Shown: piece after piece, positions 32,699-41,910 of the stretch
Layout: each line of letters opens with the position of its first letter
Numbering within the stretch: the first letter of the stretch is position 1
Source of the DNA: JAJDNH01 sp964552395
GTDB taxonomy: Bacteria; Acidobacteriota; Thermoanaerobaculia; Thermoanaerobaculales; Sulfomarinibacteraceae
Direction: 5' to 3'
DNA: 64,000 nt
Assembly: GCA_964552395.1 (NCBI GenBank)
Contig: CAZKGM010000010.1
Span: 33,187-97,186, forward strand
Notes under the pieces: generated by a model
Told to the model about the DNA's origin: nothing
Seen by the model: the letters and a program-made list of their open reading frames with translations, nothing else
Database searches by the model: none
Made by a program: the position numbers and the translations under genes

Positions 32699-33352
32699 AT
32701 GCGGAGATCGGGTCTCGTCGCCGTTGTCACGATCTTACTTGTTGCTGGGAGCTGGAAGACCGCGGTCGCTGCACAACAGGAGCCGGATCTCGCCGCCGCC
32801 GAGCAGCACATGACAGCGTTCATCGACGCCGTCATCGGCTTCACCAAGGGGATCCAACTGGATGAGAAGCGACTGCAGACCGTCCTCTCGAACATGGACT
32901 CGCTCAATCGGCTGGACAACGATGGCGAGGGAGACAAGCTGGCCGACCGCGCCTTCCGTGAAGGTCGCTACAACTTCAAACTCATCATCAAGGACCCCAA
33001 GTTCGCCGGCTGGTGCAAGCAGCACGGCCTCGACCCGACGTCGTTCTTCAAGGACCTGATGCGGCTTGAGACCCTGATCATGCGAACCGAGGTCACGAGT
33101 CAGCTCCAGACGGCTAAAGCGCAGATTCCGGCGCAGCGCAAGCAGCTAGAAGCGATGAAGGACAAGATCGGCGAGCCGGCCTATAAGCAGGCCCTGGCGT
33201 CCTTCGACCGCGGCATGGCATCTCTGGAGCGCACCGCCAAGCAGATCCAGCGCATCCCGCCGCCCACCCCAGAGGAGACGAGCCTGCTCGCGAAGTACCG
33301 CGGCCGCATCGCGGAAGCCCTCGGCGACCAGGAGGGTGACAGCACACCCTGA
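32699..33352 (+). CDS. secreted protein of unknown function
   Basis: A 217-residue protein with a Sec signal peptide (MRRSGLVAVVTILLVAGSW, cleavage probably near AVA-AQQ). The mature part is helical and charged, without cysteine motifs; QIPAQRKQLEAMKDKIGEP suggests a coiled-coil-like bundle. I recognise no family. ATG 32699 has AAGGGGGG upstream; in-frame ATG 32678 is an alternative that would only lengthen the signal peptide. It converges with the secreted beta-type protein gene 74 bases away. Confidence 0.75.
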   Translation: MRRSGLVAVVTILLVAGSWKTAVAAQQEPDLAAAEQHMTAFIDAVIGFTKGIQLDEKRLQTVLSNMDSLNRLDNDGEGDKLADRAFREGRYNFKLIIKDPKFAGWCKQHGLDPTSFFKDLMRLETLIMRTEVTSQLQTAKAQIPAQRKQLEAMKDKIGEPAYKQALASFDRGMASLERTAKQIQRIPPPTPEETSLLAKYRGRIAEALGDQEGDSTP

Positions 33353-33426
33353 ACCCGACCCGCTGCCTGCTATTTCCCCCCGGAGCCGTCGCTGCCTCTC
33401 TCGCAACCGCTCACACGGAGCTTGAC

Positions 33427-34767
33427 CTACAAGCCCGGCGTGTAGACGGCGTCGCCCGACCTCTGGTCGACGACCGTCGCGTAGGCTCGGAAGCTGCCCG
33501 TGCTCGACGTCCGGCTGAAGGTCACGTATCCCCCAGAAGCGCTGCTGACACCGAGTGCGGTCACCGGAACCTGCTTCTGCTCGTACGCGCCGAGGACCCA
33601 CTGCACCGTGCCCAGCGACTGTCCGCCGGGGGAGAAGATCTCGACGGTGATGATGACCTGTGAGCCGGAGGTATTGAGGACGCCGATATTGGTACGGTAC
33701 GCGACACCCTGGAACACGCCCGGAACAACCACCGCACTCCGCGTCCCCGCCGGCACGGCCGGCAGTCCCTGGCCAAACGCACCGCCGCCATCGGGGTTCG
33801 GGGTGAAGGTGTAGGTGGTGGCGGTGATCAGCGTCGACGGTAGACCTCCTCCCTCGGCCACAGCCAGGATGTAGATGCCGCCGGTCAGCCCGGCGCCGCC
33901 GATCTTGGCGGCCAGATCATCGACCTCGAGGAAGCCGTACGGCGGAACCGTCCCGACGAATAGCACGCCCTCCACCGCCGCGCCGTTGGCCTGGCCCTGG
34001 CGCAAGAAGCCGGCAAACAGGTCCACCGGGACCGCGACTTGGCTCGCGAACCAGCCGGTCGTGGTCCAGAAGGTCTCGTTGTAGCCGTGTGCCGAGGCCG
34101 CGGCGGGAACGAACAGCGCCTGAGTAGCCGTGGTCGTGGACAGGTCCTGGAAGACCAGGTCGTCGTAGTAGATCAGGGCGGGGTCGGTTGCGCCGGGGTT
34201 GTGCGGCAGGCCGACCGTCAACAACACCCGCGCCGTGACGGCGCTGGGTGGAGCGACCATGGACGCTTCGCCGCGGATCCAGGTGTCGGCCGGGTAGGAG
34301 GGAGGGCGGATCCAATGTTCGTCGATGACCGACTGCGAGGCGTCCAACCACTCCACGAACACGCCCATGCGAAGGGCCTCGTTGTGGATCGTCGGCCGGA
34401 ACATGGCGGCCGAGCACCAGTACGAGCCGCCACCCTGAACAGTGACATCCTGGTAGGCCATCAGGATGTCGGCCCCGTTGAAGCCCGACATGTCGAGGTC
34501 GCGGACCTCGATTGAACCCGGCCCGGAGCCCCCGGTAAGCGTGCTTCCCTGGGTGCTGACGAAGTGTATCTCTCTCGCCGGATCAGGGAAGAGGATCGCC
34601 CAGGCACCAGTGTCGTGATCGAAGGTCCCGTTGACGAGCAGGTTCTGCGCCCCGGCCGGAAGCGGAAGAAGGCCCAGGCCGAGCATCATCGCCACGAGCA
34701 ACGCGGCCCGGTACAGCGGCCGGAGTGGGTTGCGCAGTGTTTCCGATCCGCGATCGGTGGTCGTCAT
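33427..34767 (-). CDS. large secreted beta-rich protein, carbohydrate-binding-like N-terminus
   Basis: A 446-residue exported protein. The signal peptide ends near LLPLPAGAQ, and the mature start NLLVNGTFDHDTGAW is the usual opening of CBM4/9-type or CBM-like beta-sandwich domains, which runs to about residue 220 (IYYDDLVFQD closes it). The second half (VPAAASAHGYNETFWTT and later FQGVAYRTNIGVLN) resembles a repeat-type exported domain common in Acidobacteriota of unknown role. ATG 34767 is chosen because AAGGGAG precedes it and the signal peptide follows; the upstream extension is not protein-like. Confidence 0.75.
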   Translation of the reverse strand: MTTTDRGSETLRNPLRPLYRAALLVAMMLGLGLLPLPAGAQNLLVNGTFDHDTGAWAILFPDPAREIHFVSTQGSTLTGGSGPGSIEVRDLDMSGFNGADILMAYQDVTVQGGGSYWCSAAMFRPTIHNEALRMGVFVEWLDASQSVIDEHWIRPPSYPADTWIRGEASMVAPPSAVTARVLLTVGLPHNPGATDPALIYYDDLVFQDLSTTTATQALFVPAAASAHGYNETFWTTTGWFASQVAVPVDLFAGFLRQGQANGAAVEGVLFVGTVPPYGFLEVDDLAAKIGGAGLTGGIYILAVAEGGGLPSTLITATTYTFTPNPDGGGAFGQGLPAVPAGTRSAVVVPGVFQGVAYRTNIGVLNTSGSQVIITVEIFSPGGQSLGTVQWVLGAYEQKQVPVTALGVSSASGGYVTFSRTSSTGSFRAYATVVDQRSGDAVYTPGL

Positions 34768-34835
34768 AATGACAGCTCCCTTGGTGCTCGGGTTCACCCC
34801 TGAATTGGTGTCCACGGCCCTCCCGCGGGCCGCGC

Positions 34836-34991
34836 TCACGGCTTCTCCAGCTTGCGCAGGGCCAGCTCCGCCACCTTGACGGCGTCGTCCAGAGTGCCGG
34901 CCGTGGCGGCGGTCGAGGGCTGGCTGCCGCCGCACGCGGCGATGACTGACATCGCCCCCAATGCCAACCATCGAATCAGCTGTTGCCTCAT
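34836..34991 (-). CDS. small lipoprotein
   Basis: A 51-residue protein. MRQQLIRWLALGAMSVIAAC is a lipoprotein signal with lipobox IAAC, leaving a 32-residue mature lipoprotein ending LRKLEKP. GGGAG lies six bases before the ATG at 34991, which is the correct start within a longer non-coding-looking frame. It is 91 bases downstream of the sigma/kinase pair and upstream of the secreted protein gene on the same strand, so it may be part of the same transcript. The function is unknown. Confidence 0.65.
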   Translation of the reverse strand: MRQQLIRWLALGAMSVIAACGGSQPSTAATAGTLDDAVKVAELALRKLEKP

Positions 34992-35082
34992 CACATCTCC
35001 CTTTCGAAGCCTCTTCGTCGACTTGCCGTCACCATGGAGTACGCAGTCGCCGCCGGCGAGGGGCCATGTGGGGGCCTGCCGG

Positions 35083-37956
35083 CTACCGTCGGAGCCAACG
35101 ACTGGCGAGATCGTACTGCCGCCGGTACCCCTTCTTACCGGCGAGGAGGCGGACGGCGGTCTCCAGGTGGGGCCGGGCATCGGCCAGCCTGCCCTGTGCG
35201 GCAAACGCGCGCCCGAGGTCGAGGTGGACCTCCGCGACGCGCGGGTCATCGGGGCTCACACTGACCGTGAAGGTCTCGAGGGCGTGCTCGAGAATGACCC
35301 GGGCTTCCTCGAGACGCCCCTGGGCCAGCCGCAGGCGCCCCTGTGCCGCCTCCACCGACGCGCGCCGGGGGTGCGCCGGAGGGAAGGTCGCCTTGGCGAT
35401 CGTGCCTGCCTCCCCGAGCTCGCGCTCGGCCTGGTCGAGCTTGCCCTGGGCAACGTGGAGCAGGCCGAGGTTCGTCAGACCGAGCATGACTTCTTCCCTG
35501 GGTTCGGACTGGCTGCGCCGCCGCAGCTCGAGGCTGTGCCGGAGCAGCGGCTCGGCCTCTGCCAGGCGTCCTTGGCGGTGCAGCACCACGCCCAGGTTTC
35601 CCATGCACGTCGCCACCGCCGGGTGCTCCTCGCCGAGGCTGCGACGCAGGATACCGAGCGCCTCGCCGAACTCCTTCGCGGCGCCCGAGAAGTCTCCTTG
35701 AAAAAAGAGGTAGTTCGCGTAGTTGTTCATGGAGAAGGCGAGCTGGGGGCTGTCGGGTCCCAGGGCACGACGCCGGATGGCGATCGCCTCGGAGAAGAGC
35801 TCGCCCACGCCCTCGAAGTGCCCACGCAGCCTTTCGGTCTGGGCGAGGTCGTCGAGAGTCTCCGCGAGGTTGGGATGCAACGGCCCAAGCCGTTCCCGCT
35901 GGATTCGCACTGCGTCGGCGAGCAGGGTCACCGCCTCGTCGAACCGGTTGTGGTCAGCGAGCAGGAGGGCGAGCCCCTTCTCGATCTCCGTAAGCTCCAC
36001 CGCATCGTCGCCGTGCCTCGCCCTGGCCCGCTCCAGGGTGCCCCGGAGCAGCGGCTCTGCCTCGTCGTTCTTGCCCGCCTTCCACAGGGTGATCCCGAGG
36101 CTGCGCGCGTCCGCGAGCGCCGCGTCGCTGTCCGGCCCTTCGGACCCGGAGGAGATCGCGAGGGCCTTGCGAAAGAGAGGAATGGACTCGTCGTACCGCG
36201 CCAGCAGATCGGCGGCCAGCGCCAGGCGGCGCAGAGTCTCGCGCCGCTCGCGACCGCCATCGATGCCCGTGGCGTCCTGAACGGCAAGGGCGCGCCGCAG
36301 CACCGCTTCGGCCTCGCGGTACTTCCCCCGGTCGGTCAGCAGGCTCCCCACCCGCTGCAGCGCCTGCACGGTGGCCGGACTGCGCTCCCCGTACTCGGCC
36401 CTGGACTCGGTCAACGCTTTCTCGAGCAGGGGCGCGGCACGGTCGTACAGGCCCAACACCTCATAGAGCTCTCCGAGCACACCGTGCAGCTCGGCCCGCA
36501 GCTCCGGTTCGTTCCTGAGGTCGGAGTCGATCCGTGGCGCCGCCCGGTCGAGCAGCTCTTTGACCGTGGTCCGTGGGCCGTTCGGTGAGCGCGCCGGTGC
36601 GGCCTCCCTGAACACCGCGACGAGGAAGTCAATGACCGCGCGCGCTCGCCGCGCCTCGCGGGTCGTCGCGCGCGCCTGCCACACGACGCCGCCCGCGCCG
36701 GCGAGCAGCGAGAGAACGACCAATGCAGCGGCGGCCACGCCCAACCGGTGCCGCGCGACGAAACGCAGGCCGCGGTAGGAGGGGGTCGGCCGACGCGCGC
36801 GGACTGGCCGCCCAGCGAGGTAGCGCTGGAGGTCTTCGGCCAGAGCCTCGGCCGAGGAGTAGCGCGCCTCGGGTTCGGTTGCGAGCGCCGTCTGGACGAT
36901 CGCCTCGATGTCGCCGCGGAGGGTGCGTCGCAGGTGGCCCAGTGAGGTCCCCCTCCGCTTTGCCACCTCCACGGCCTCCACCTCATCCGGAGCAGGACGG
37001 GTCAACGCGCGCGCCAGCGACGGAGGCGCCCTTCCCGATGCTGCGCGCCGCTTCGCAGCATCGGGATCGGCCACGAACGGATGGCGGCCGCACACCAGCT
37101 CGTACAGCACAACTCCGAGGGCATAGACGTCGGTCGCCGTGGTGACCGGCTCGCCTCTCAGCTGCTCCGGCGCGGCATAGGCCGGGGTCAAGGGGCGGCC
37201 GCCGAGCCGGGTCACTGTGCCCTCACCCCCCGCCTCGGCAAGCAGCTTCGCGATGCCGAAGTCGAGCAGGCGCACATGTTCCTCCTCGTCGACAACGATG
37301 TGCCCGGGCTTGAGGTCGCAGTGGACGACCAGGTTGGCGTGAGCGTGGCTGACGGCGGCGCAGGCATCGAGGAAGCGGCGGACGCGTCCGGTGACCGAGA
37401 GATGATGGGCGTCACACCAGTCGGTGATCGGCTCCCCCTCGACGAGCTCCATGGCAAAGTAGGGGCGGCCGTCCGTAGCCACGCCGCCATCGAGCAGGAC
37501 GGCGATGTTGGGATGGCGAAGCTGGGCGAGGATCTGCCGCTCGCGTCGGAAGCGCGCCACCAGCTCGTCGGTATCGAGCCCGCGCTTCAGGAGCTTGAGG
37601 GCAGCCTGCTGGCGGAATCCTCCGGTGGCTCTCTCCGCTCGGTAGACGACGCCCATCCCGCCCCGTCCCAGCACACCGGTGAGCTGAAAGGGCCCGACGA
37701 CGGCGCCCGGCTCGAGGTCCTCCGGGCCAGCCCTCACTGCCGCCGCCACGGCGCCCGCCCACACGTGTGCAGGCTGCTCGAGGAACCCGCCCGCCGCCTC
37801 ATCGGCGGCCAGCAGGCTCTCGACCTCGCGGGCGAGCTCGGCGTCACCCCCGCACTCAGCCTCCAGGCGCGCCAACCGTTGGTCCGGCGGAAGATCGAGC
37901 AGCTGCTCGACGACAGCGACGGCTCGCCGGAATCGCTCGGAGTCGGAGCGGCTCAC
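35083..37956 (-). CDS. Ser/Thr protein kinase with TPR C-terminus, partner of an ECF sigma factor
   Basis: A 957-residue protein. The kinase domain spans about residues 85-370: glycine loop LGRGGMGVVYRAE, ATP lysine in AALKLLKRG, DFG in LLDFGIAKLL and APEQLRGEPVTTATDVYALG. The catalytic loop reads HCDLKPGH: Arg of HRD is Cys, and the metal-binding Asn of DxKPxN is His, so activity may be altered. A membrane helix (LGVAAAALVVLSLLAGAGG) near 435-455 is followed by many TPRs. GTG 37956 overlaps the sigma factor's TGA (GTGA), so the pair is translationally coupled. Confidence 0.9.
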   Translation of the reverse strand: MSRSDSERFRRAVAVVEQLLDLPPDQRLARLEAECGGDAELAREVESLLAADEAAGGFLEQPAHVWAGAVAAAVRAGPEDLEPGAVVGPFQLTGVLGRGGMGVVYRAERATGGFRQQAALKLLKRGLDTDELVARFRRERQILAQLRHPNIAVLLDGGVATDGRPYFAMELVEGEPITDWCDAHHLSVTGRVRRFLDACAAVSHAHANLVVHCDLKPGHIVVDEEEHVRLLDFGIAKLLAEAGGEGTVTRLGGRPLTPAYAAPEQLRGEPVTTATDVYALGVVLYELVCGRHPFVADPDAAKRRAASGRAPPSLARALTRPAPDEVEAVEVAKRRGTSLGHLRRTLRGDIEAIVQTALATEPEARYSSAEALAEDLQRYLAGRPVRARRPTPSYRGLRFVARHRLGVAAAALVVLSLLAGAGGVVWQARATTREARRARAVIDFLVAVFREAAPARSPNGPRTTVKELLDRAAPRIDSDLRNEPELRAELHGVLGELYEVLGLYDRAAPLLEKALTESRAEYGERSPATVQALQRVGSLLTDRGKYREAEAVLRRALAVQDATGIDGGRERRETLRRLALAADLLARYDESIPLFRKALAISSGSEGPDSDAALADARSLGITLWKAGKNDEAEPLLRGTLERARARHGDDAVELTEIEKGLALLLADHNRFDEAVTLLADAVRIQRERLGPLHPNLAETLDDLAQTERLRGHFEGVGELFSEAIAIRRRALGPDSPQLAFSMNNYANYLFFQGDFSGAAKEFGEALGILRRSLGEEHPAVATCMGNLGVVLHRQGRLAEAEPLLRHSLELRRRSQSEPREEVMLGLTNLGLLHVAQGKLDQAERELGEAGTIAKATFPPAHPRRASVEAAQGRLRLAQGRLEEARVILEHALETFTVSVSPDDPRVAEVHLDLGRAFAAQGRLADARPHLETAVRLLAGKKGYRRQYDLASRWLRR

Positions 37957-38519
37957 GGCCTCTCCTCCCCGCCCAGCTCGCGGTAGAGGAATGCCCGCGC
38001 CATGCGCCACCGGCGCTTCACGGTACGCTCGGAAACCTCGAGCGTGGTGGCGAGCTCCTCCACCGACAGCCCGCCGAAGAAGCGCAGCTCGACGAGCCTT
38101 CCCAAGTCCGGATCGAGCGCCAACAGCTGCGCGAGCGCCTCGTCCAGGGCCAGCACCGCGGTGGCCTCGGTATCCAGGCGCAAGCGCTCCTCGTCCAGGC
38201 TGGTACGAACGGCGCCGCCGCCGCGCTTGTCCGCCTGCGCCCGGCGGGCGGCGTCGACCAGGATCTGCCGCATGGCACGCGCCGCCAGCGCGAAGAAGTG
38301 ACGCCGTCCGCTGACCGACACCTGCCGGGCATCCACCAGCTTGACGTAGGCCTCGTGGACGACCTCGGTCGTCGTGAGGACCGCACCCGCGGCACGCCGG
38401 ACCTGTGCCCGCGCCAACCGGTGAAGCTCATCGTAGAGGCGGGCGAAGACCTCATCGACTGCATCGCGGCGGCCCTCGCTCCACGCCTCCAGGAGCTCGG
38501 TGATTTCCCCCCCTGGCAT
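37953..38519 (-). CDS. ECF-type sigma factor (TIGR02999-like)
   Basis: A 188-residue sigma factor. Region 2 covers about 10-80 (ARLYDELHRLARAQVRR, EVVHEAYVKLVD). Region 4 covers about 130-180 (LVELRFFGGLSVEELATTLEVSER is split here as FFGGLSVEELA and TLEVSERTVKRRW). The beginning GGEITELLEAWSEG is characteristic of the TIGR02999 group abundant in Acidobacteriota and Planctomycetota. Its stop overlaps the kinase start, the recognised arrangement in which the TPR kinase, not a classical anti-sigma factor, is thought to control sigma activity. No anti-sigma gene is adjacent. Confidence 0.92.
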   Translation of the reverse strand: MPGGEITELLEAWSEGRRDAVDEVFARLYDELHRLARAQVRRAAGAVLTTTEVVHEAYVKLVDARQVSVSGRRHFFALAARAMRQILVDAARRAQADKRGGGAVRTSLDEERLRLDTEATAVLALDEALAQLLALDPDLGRLVELRFFGGLSVEELATTLEVSERTVKRRWRMARAFLYRELGGEERP

Positions 38520-38866
38520 TCTTCTGCTTCCTTACCCCCCATGGTATCCCAGGCCGCCGGCCGGTGGCACACCTTCCCCTGAACCGGGTCGACGGGACGC
38601 TCGTCTGCCTGTGGAGCAGCCTCGTCACGCTCCTGAGCTCTGCCTCCTGACCGCTCCGGACAGCTCAGCAGGCCCCATACAACTGCAGGTTGCCTTCCGG
38701 CAGGACTACCACTCCCCTGGCTCGGGCTCCCCCCCAACCAACCCCTCGGTCGCGACCTTTCGATGATGCGCACAGCGCATCCGCAAGAAGCGAATGCCGC
38801 AGAGCCCGTCAGAAGCTCCTGCAGCCACTGCCCAGGTGTCGGCAACGTGCTCTGCGGTACGCTCTG
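38520..38866. other. intergenic gap without recognisable gene
   Basis: About 350 bases between the aminotransferase stop and the sigma factor start, both minus strand. It should hold the sigma/kinase promoter. I read all frames: none carries a family motif, and the only long frames are antisense extensions of the neighbours. Local runs of C are present; no clear hairpin. Confidence 0.5.
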
Positions 38867-40048
38867 CTACTGATCGAGGACGGCGAGCGCCGCCGGTACG
38901 GCGACACCACGCTGAACCGGGGCGCCGAGGTCGCAGAGCACGTTCTCGAGCGCCGTCAGGCACAGGACCACGTTGCGGCGCCGCGCGGAGTGCCCCAGCA
39001 GGCCGATCCGCCACACCTTGCCGGCGAGCTCCCCGAGCCCAGATCCGATCTCGAGGTCGTAGTCTTGGAGCAGCCGTCGTCGGACTTCGGCCTCGTCGAC
39101 CCCTTCCGGCACGCTGACGGCGTTGAGCTGCGGCAGGCGCACCGGCTCGGCGACGAACAGGCCGAGCCCCATGGCCTCGAGCCCTGCACGGAGGGCGAGG
39201 TGGTGCACTCGGTGCCGCTCCCACGCCGCCTCCAGCCCCTCCTCGGCCAGCATCACGAGGCTCTCGTGGAGGGCGTAGAGAGCGTTGACGGGCGCCGTGT
39301 GGTGGTAGCTCCGGCGCTGGCCGCTCCCCCAGTAGCCCATCACCAGGTTGGTGTCCATGAACCAGCTCTGAATCCTCGTCTTGCGCCCGCGGATAACCTC
39401 GACGGCCCGCTGGGAAAAGCTGACGGGGGACAGCCCGGGAACGCACGACAGGCACTTCTGGCTGCCGGAGTACACGGCATCGATCTCCCACCCGTCGACC
39501 TCGAGGGGAACGCCACCGAGAGAGGTCACCGCGTCGACGATCGCCAGCGCGCCGTGGCGGTGAGCGAGCTCGACCAAGGCGCAGGCATCCGAGAGCGCTC
39601 CCGTCGACGTCTCGGCATGCACGAAGGCGACGATCTTGGCCTCGGGATGAGCCTCGAGCGCCTCTTCGACCTTGGCCGGCTCGACCGCGTCCCCCCAGCG
39701 GTCCATGACCATCACTGCCCTGCCGCCGGCGCGCTCGACGTTCTCGCGCATACGGCCGCCGAAGGCGCCGTTCTGACACACGATGACCGTGTCACCCGGT
39801 TCGACCAGGTTGACGAAGCAGGTCTCCATCCCAGCAGAGCCAGGCCCAGAGACCGGCATGGTCAGCTCGTTGGCCGTCCGGAAGGCATACTGGAGGAGAC
39901 GCTTCAGATCATCCATGAAGGCCACGAACACGGGGTCGAGATGACCGATCGTGGGACGGCCGAGGGCCGCCAGCACGCGCGCGGGTACATCCGAGGGGCC
40001 GGGGCCCATCAACGTCCGTTGAGGCGGGTGGAAGGGTGCCGCTTGCAT
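38867..40048 (-). CDS. class V aminotransferase (serine/alanine-glyoxylate aminotransferase-like)
   Basis: A 393-residue PLP enzyme of fold type I, AGXT/PucG branch. The N-terminus PPQRTLMGPGPSDVPARVL is diagnostic. VSGPGSAGMETC binds the cofactor phosphate, HAETSTG and VDAVTSLGG include the PLP-stacking and Asp residues, and the Schiff-base Lys is in YSGSQKCLSCVPG. It transaminates glyoxylate with alanine or serine, or acts in ureidoglycine metabolism. It is encoded divergently from the UPF0173 hydrolase gene; no purine or photorespiratory genes are nearby. Confidence 0.92.
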   Translation of the reverse strand: MQAAPFHPPQRTLMGPGPSDVPARVLAALGRPTIGHLDPVFVAFMDDLKRLLQYAFRTANELTMPVSGPGSAGMETCFVNLVEPGDTVIVCQNGAFGGRMRENVERAGGRAVMVMDRWGDAVEPAKVEEALEAHPEAKIVAFVHAETSTGALSDACALVELAHRHGALAIVDAVTSLGGVPLEVDGWEIDAVYSGSQKCLSCVPGLSPVSFSQRAVEVIRGRKTRIQSWFMDTNLVMGYWGSGQRRSYHHTAPVNALYALHESLVMLAEEGLEAAWERHRVHHLALRAGLEAMGLGLFVAEPVRLPQLNAVSVPEGVDEAEVRRRLLQDYDLEIGSGLGELAGKVWRIGLLGHSARRRNVVLCLTALENVLCDLGAPVQRGVAVPAALAVLDQ

Positions 40049-40286
40049 GTCGCTCCTCTCGTACCGGATCAGCTACGAAGTACGCCCCGAGGGCACGGAC
40101 CCACGGGGCCGAGCGGCGCGGGCCGCGTCTGTTCAGTCTAACAGCTTCACGAGCGGCGGCGGGGTTCCGTCTGAATGGTCTACTATAGACCTGCGGCACG
40201 GTTCGCGAGGAGCTCGCCGGCTTCCTCGGAGTCGCCCCGAGCGGCCGGTGCCGCTGGACATCCTTGCCAAACGAAGGGAGGCAACC

Positions 40287-40964
40287 ATGCCGAAGCTCAC
40301 CTACCTGGGTCACTCTGCTTTCCTGGTCGAGGGCAACGCCGGGAGCGTCGTCATCGATCCTTTCTTGAGCGGGAACCCGCTGGCGGTGACCAAGCCGGAG
40401 GAGCTGGCGGTCGACGCCGTGCTCCTCACCCACGGTCACGGCGACCACATCGGCGATGGTCTCGAGATCGCCAAGAACAACAGCGCCCTCATCGTCGCGC
40501 CTTTTGAGCTCGCCAACTACTGCGCCGACAAGGGAGCGCAGGTTCACCCCATGCACATCGGGGGAGCCCACGACTTCCCCTTCGGCCGAGTCAAGCTGAC
40601 TATCGCCCACCACGGCTCGTGCGCCCCAGACGGCACCTACACGGGCAACCCATGCGGGTTCCTCCTGACCATGGATGGCAAGATCCTCTACCATCCTGGC
40701 GACACGGCGCTGTTCTACGACATGAAGTTGATCGGCGACATGAACGCGATCGACGTCGCGGTGCTTCCGATCGGGGACAACTTCACAATGGGCATCGACG
40801 ACGCCGTCAAGGCCACCGAGCTGCTCCACCCGAAGCTGGTCATTCCCATGCACTACAAGACCTTCGAGGTCATTGACGTCGAGCCCGGCGAGTTCGTCTC
40901 CAAGGTCAGAGATCAGGGGTTCCAGGGACGCGTCGTCGGCATCGGTGAAACGGTGGACTACTAG
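40287..40964 (+). CDS. metal-dependent hydrolase, UPF0173 (MBL-fold)
   Basis: A 225-residue metallo-beta-lactamase-fold protein of the UPF0173 family. The opening MPKLTYLGHSAFLVEG is typical. The metal motif HxHxDH is intact in LLTHGHGDHIGDG, and further ligands lie in IAHHGSC, YHPGDTALFYDM and IPMHYKTF. The substrate is unknown for the family. ATG 40287 has GGGAGG six bases upstream; the longer frame starting at 40047 overlaps the divergent gene's promoter. Confidence 0.92.
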   Translation: MPKLTYLGHSAFLVEGNAGSVVIDPFLSGNPLAVTKPEELAVDAVLLTHGHGDHIGDGLEIAKNNSALIVAPFELANYCADKGAQVHPMHIGGAHDFPFGRVKLTIAHHGSCAPDGTYTGNPCGFLLTMDGKILYHPGDTALFYDMKLIGDMNAIDVAVLPIGDNFTMGIDDAVKATELLHPKLVIPMHYKTFEVIDVEPGEFVSKVRDQGFQGRVVGIGETVDY

Positions 40965-41057
40965 CCAAGCGCGGGCTATCGGTTAGCAATCTGCTGTGAC
41001 CGGCGATACGGCGCCCATCGCGTCGCCGTTCTCTGGAAAAGTCGGGGGGGCTTCTTT

Positions 41058-41135
41058 GGAACTCCGGCGGCCGTGCGCCTGCTTGGCAGGCACCCGTCTC
41101 ACTATTCCCGGCGGTCGCAAGGCCACGAGGACGGC
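41058..41135 (+). repeat. structured dispersed repeat, copy A
   Basis: Shares conserved flanks with two copies at 61.1 and 63.8 kb: CCGGCGGCCGTGCG before, and CGTCTCACTATTCCCGGCGG then TCGCAAGG after. Between them is an imperfect hairpin with GCCTGC (41077-41082) and GCAGGC (41086-41091) around TTG. The stem sequence differs completely from those of the other copies. It lies in a 280-base gap between convergent genes. Confidence 0.5.
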
Positions 41136-41245
41136 ACGTCCGTTCGAACACACCATTCTCTGAACGGCGCTTCGGTCCTATTCTCCGGGCGGGGCGTGGA
41201 CACAGCGGAAGGAGCCGAGCAGCCGTTCAGTCGTGGGCTCGCCGC

Positions 41246-41686
41246 TCACATGCCTGGGCGGTGCTCCTTCGGCTCGAGCTGAATGTCGTCGAAGCCGTCG
41301 GCGCCCGGCATCGTTTCGTCGTCCCCGACCAATGGGAACGGGATCTCGTCCACGTACTCGTCCGCCGGCTCCTCGGGGCGGAGCGGTTTGCTGGGACCGT
41401 GGAAGGTGTACTTCGGCCGTCGTGCGCGCCTCGGTATGAAGGTGGCTCGCGCCTTCAGGTAGGCCTCACGCAGCGGCTCGACAAGATCGGCCTCGTCAGG
41501 GGTCAGCTCGCGGAGCTTGCCTTCGACGACCGCCAGCTGATACTCCAGGATCGCTCCCCGCCTGAGGTTGAAAAGGTAGACGCTGGAAGGCTTGCCAGTG
41601 TCGAGCGAGGAGTCGCGGACAACCGGGCTGCTCTTCTCGCCCGCCTGCAGGAAACCCAGCCAAACGCTGTCGTCGCGGAGACCCAT
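41246..41686 (-). CDS. conserved hypothetical protein
   Basis: A 146-residue soluble protein starting MGLRDDSVWLGFLQAGEKSS. It has SSVYLFNLRRGAILEYQ in the middle, a basic stretch (FIPRRARRPKYTFHG) and an acidic tail (DEYVDEIPFPLVGDDE). No signal peptide, membrane helix or catalytic motif is evident, and I do not recognise the family. GGGGGG precedes ATG 41686 by about five bases, and this start gives a folded-looking N-terminus. It converges with the UPF0173 gene. Confidence 0.7.
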   Translation of the reverse strand: MGLRDDSVWLGFLQAGEKSSPVVRDSSLDTGKPSSVYLFNLRRGAILEYQLAVVEGKLRELTPDEADLVEPLREAYLKARATFIPRRARRPKYTFHGPSKPLRPEEPADEYVDEIPFPLVGDDETMPGADGFDDIQLEPKEHRPGM

Positions 41687-41910
41687 GATCACCCCCCTTT
41701 CAGCTCCCTGCCGCGAGAATATGCATCCCTTGGTGGCCAGAATCAAGAGATGTTCCCGACAAAATCCGGGAGACTCCGAAGATGTTCAGGTGCCTTCATG
41801 GAAGCCACTGTCGAGTAATGACTTATCGAGCAACACCCCATCGGCACGCGGCGATGCCTCGGCGTCATGTGTAGACTCAAGGTGAGCACCGATGGCCAAG
41901 GAGGTTGCGA

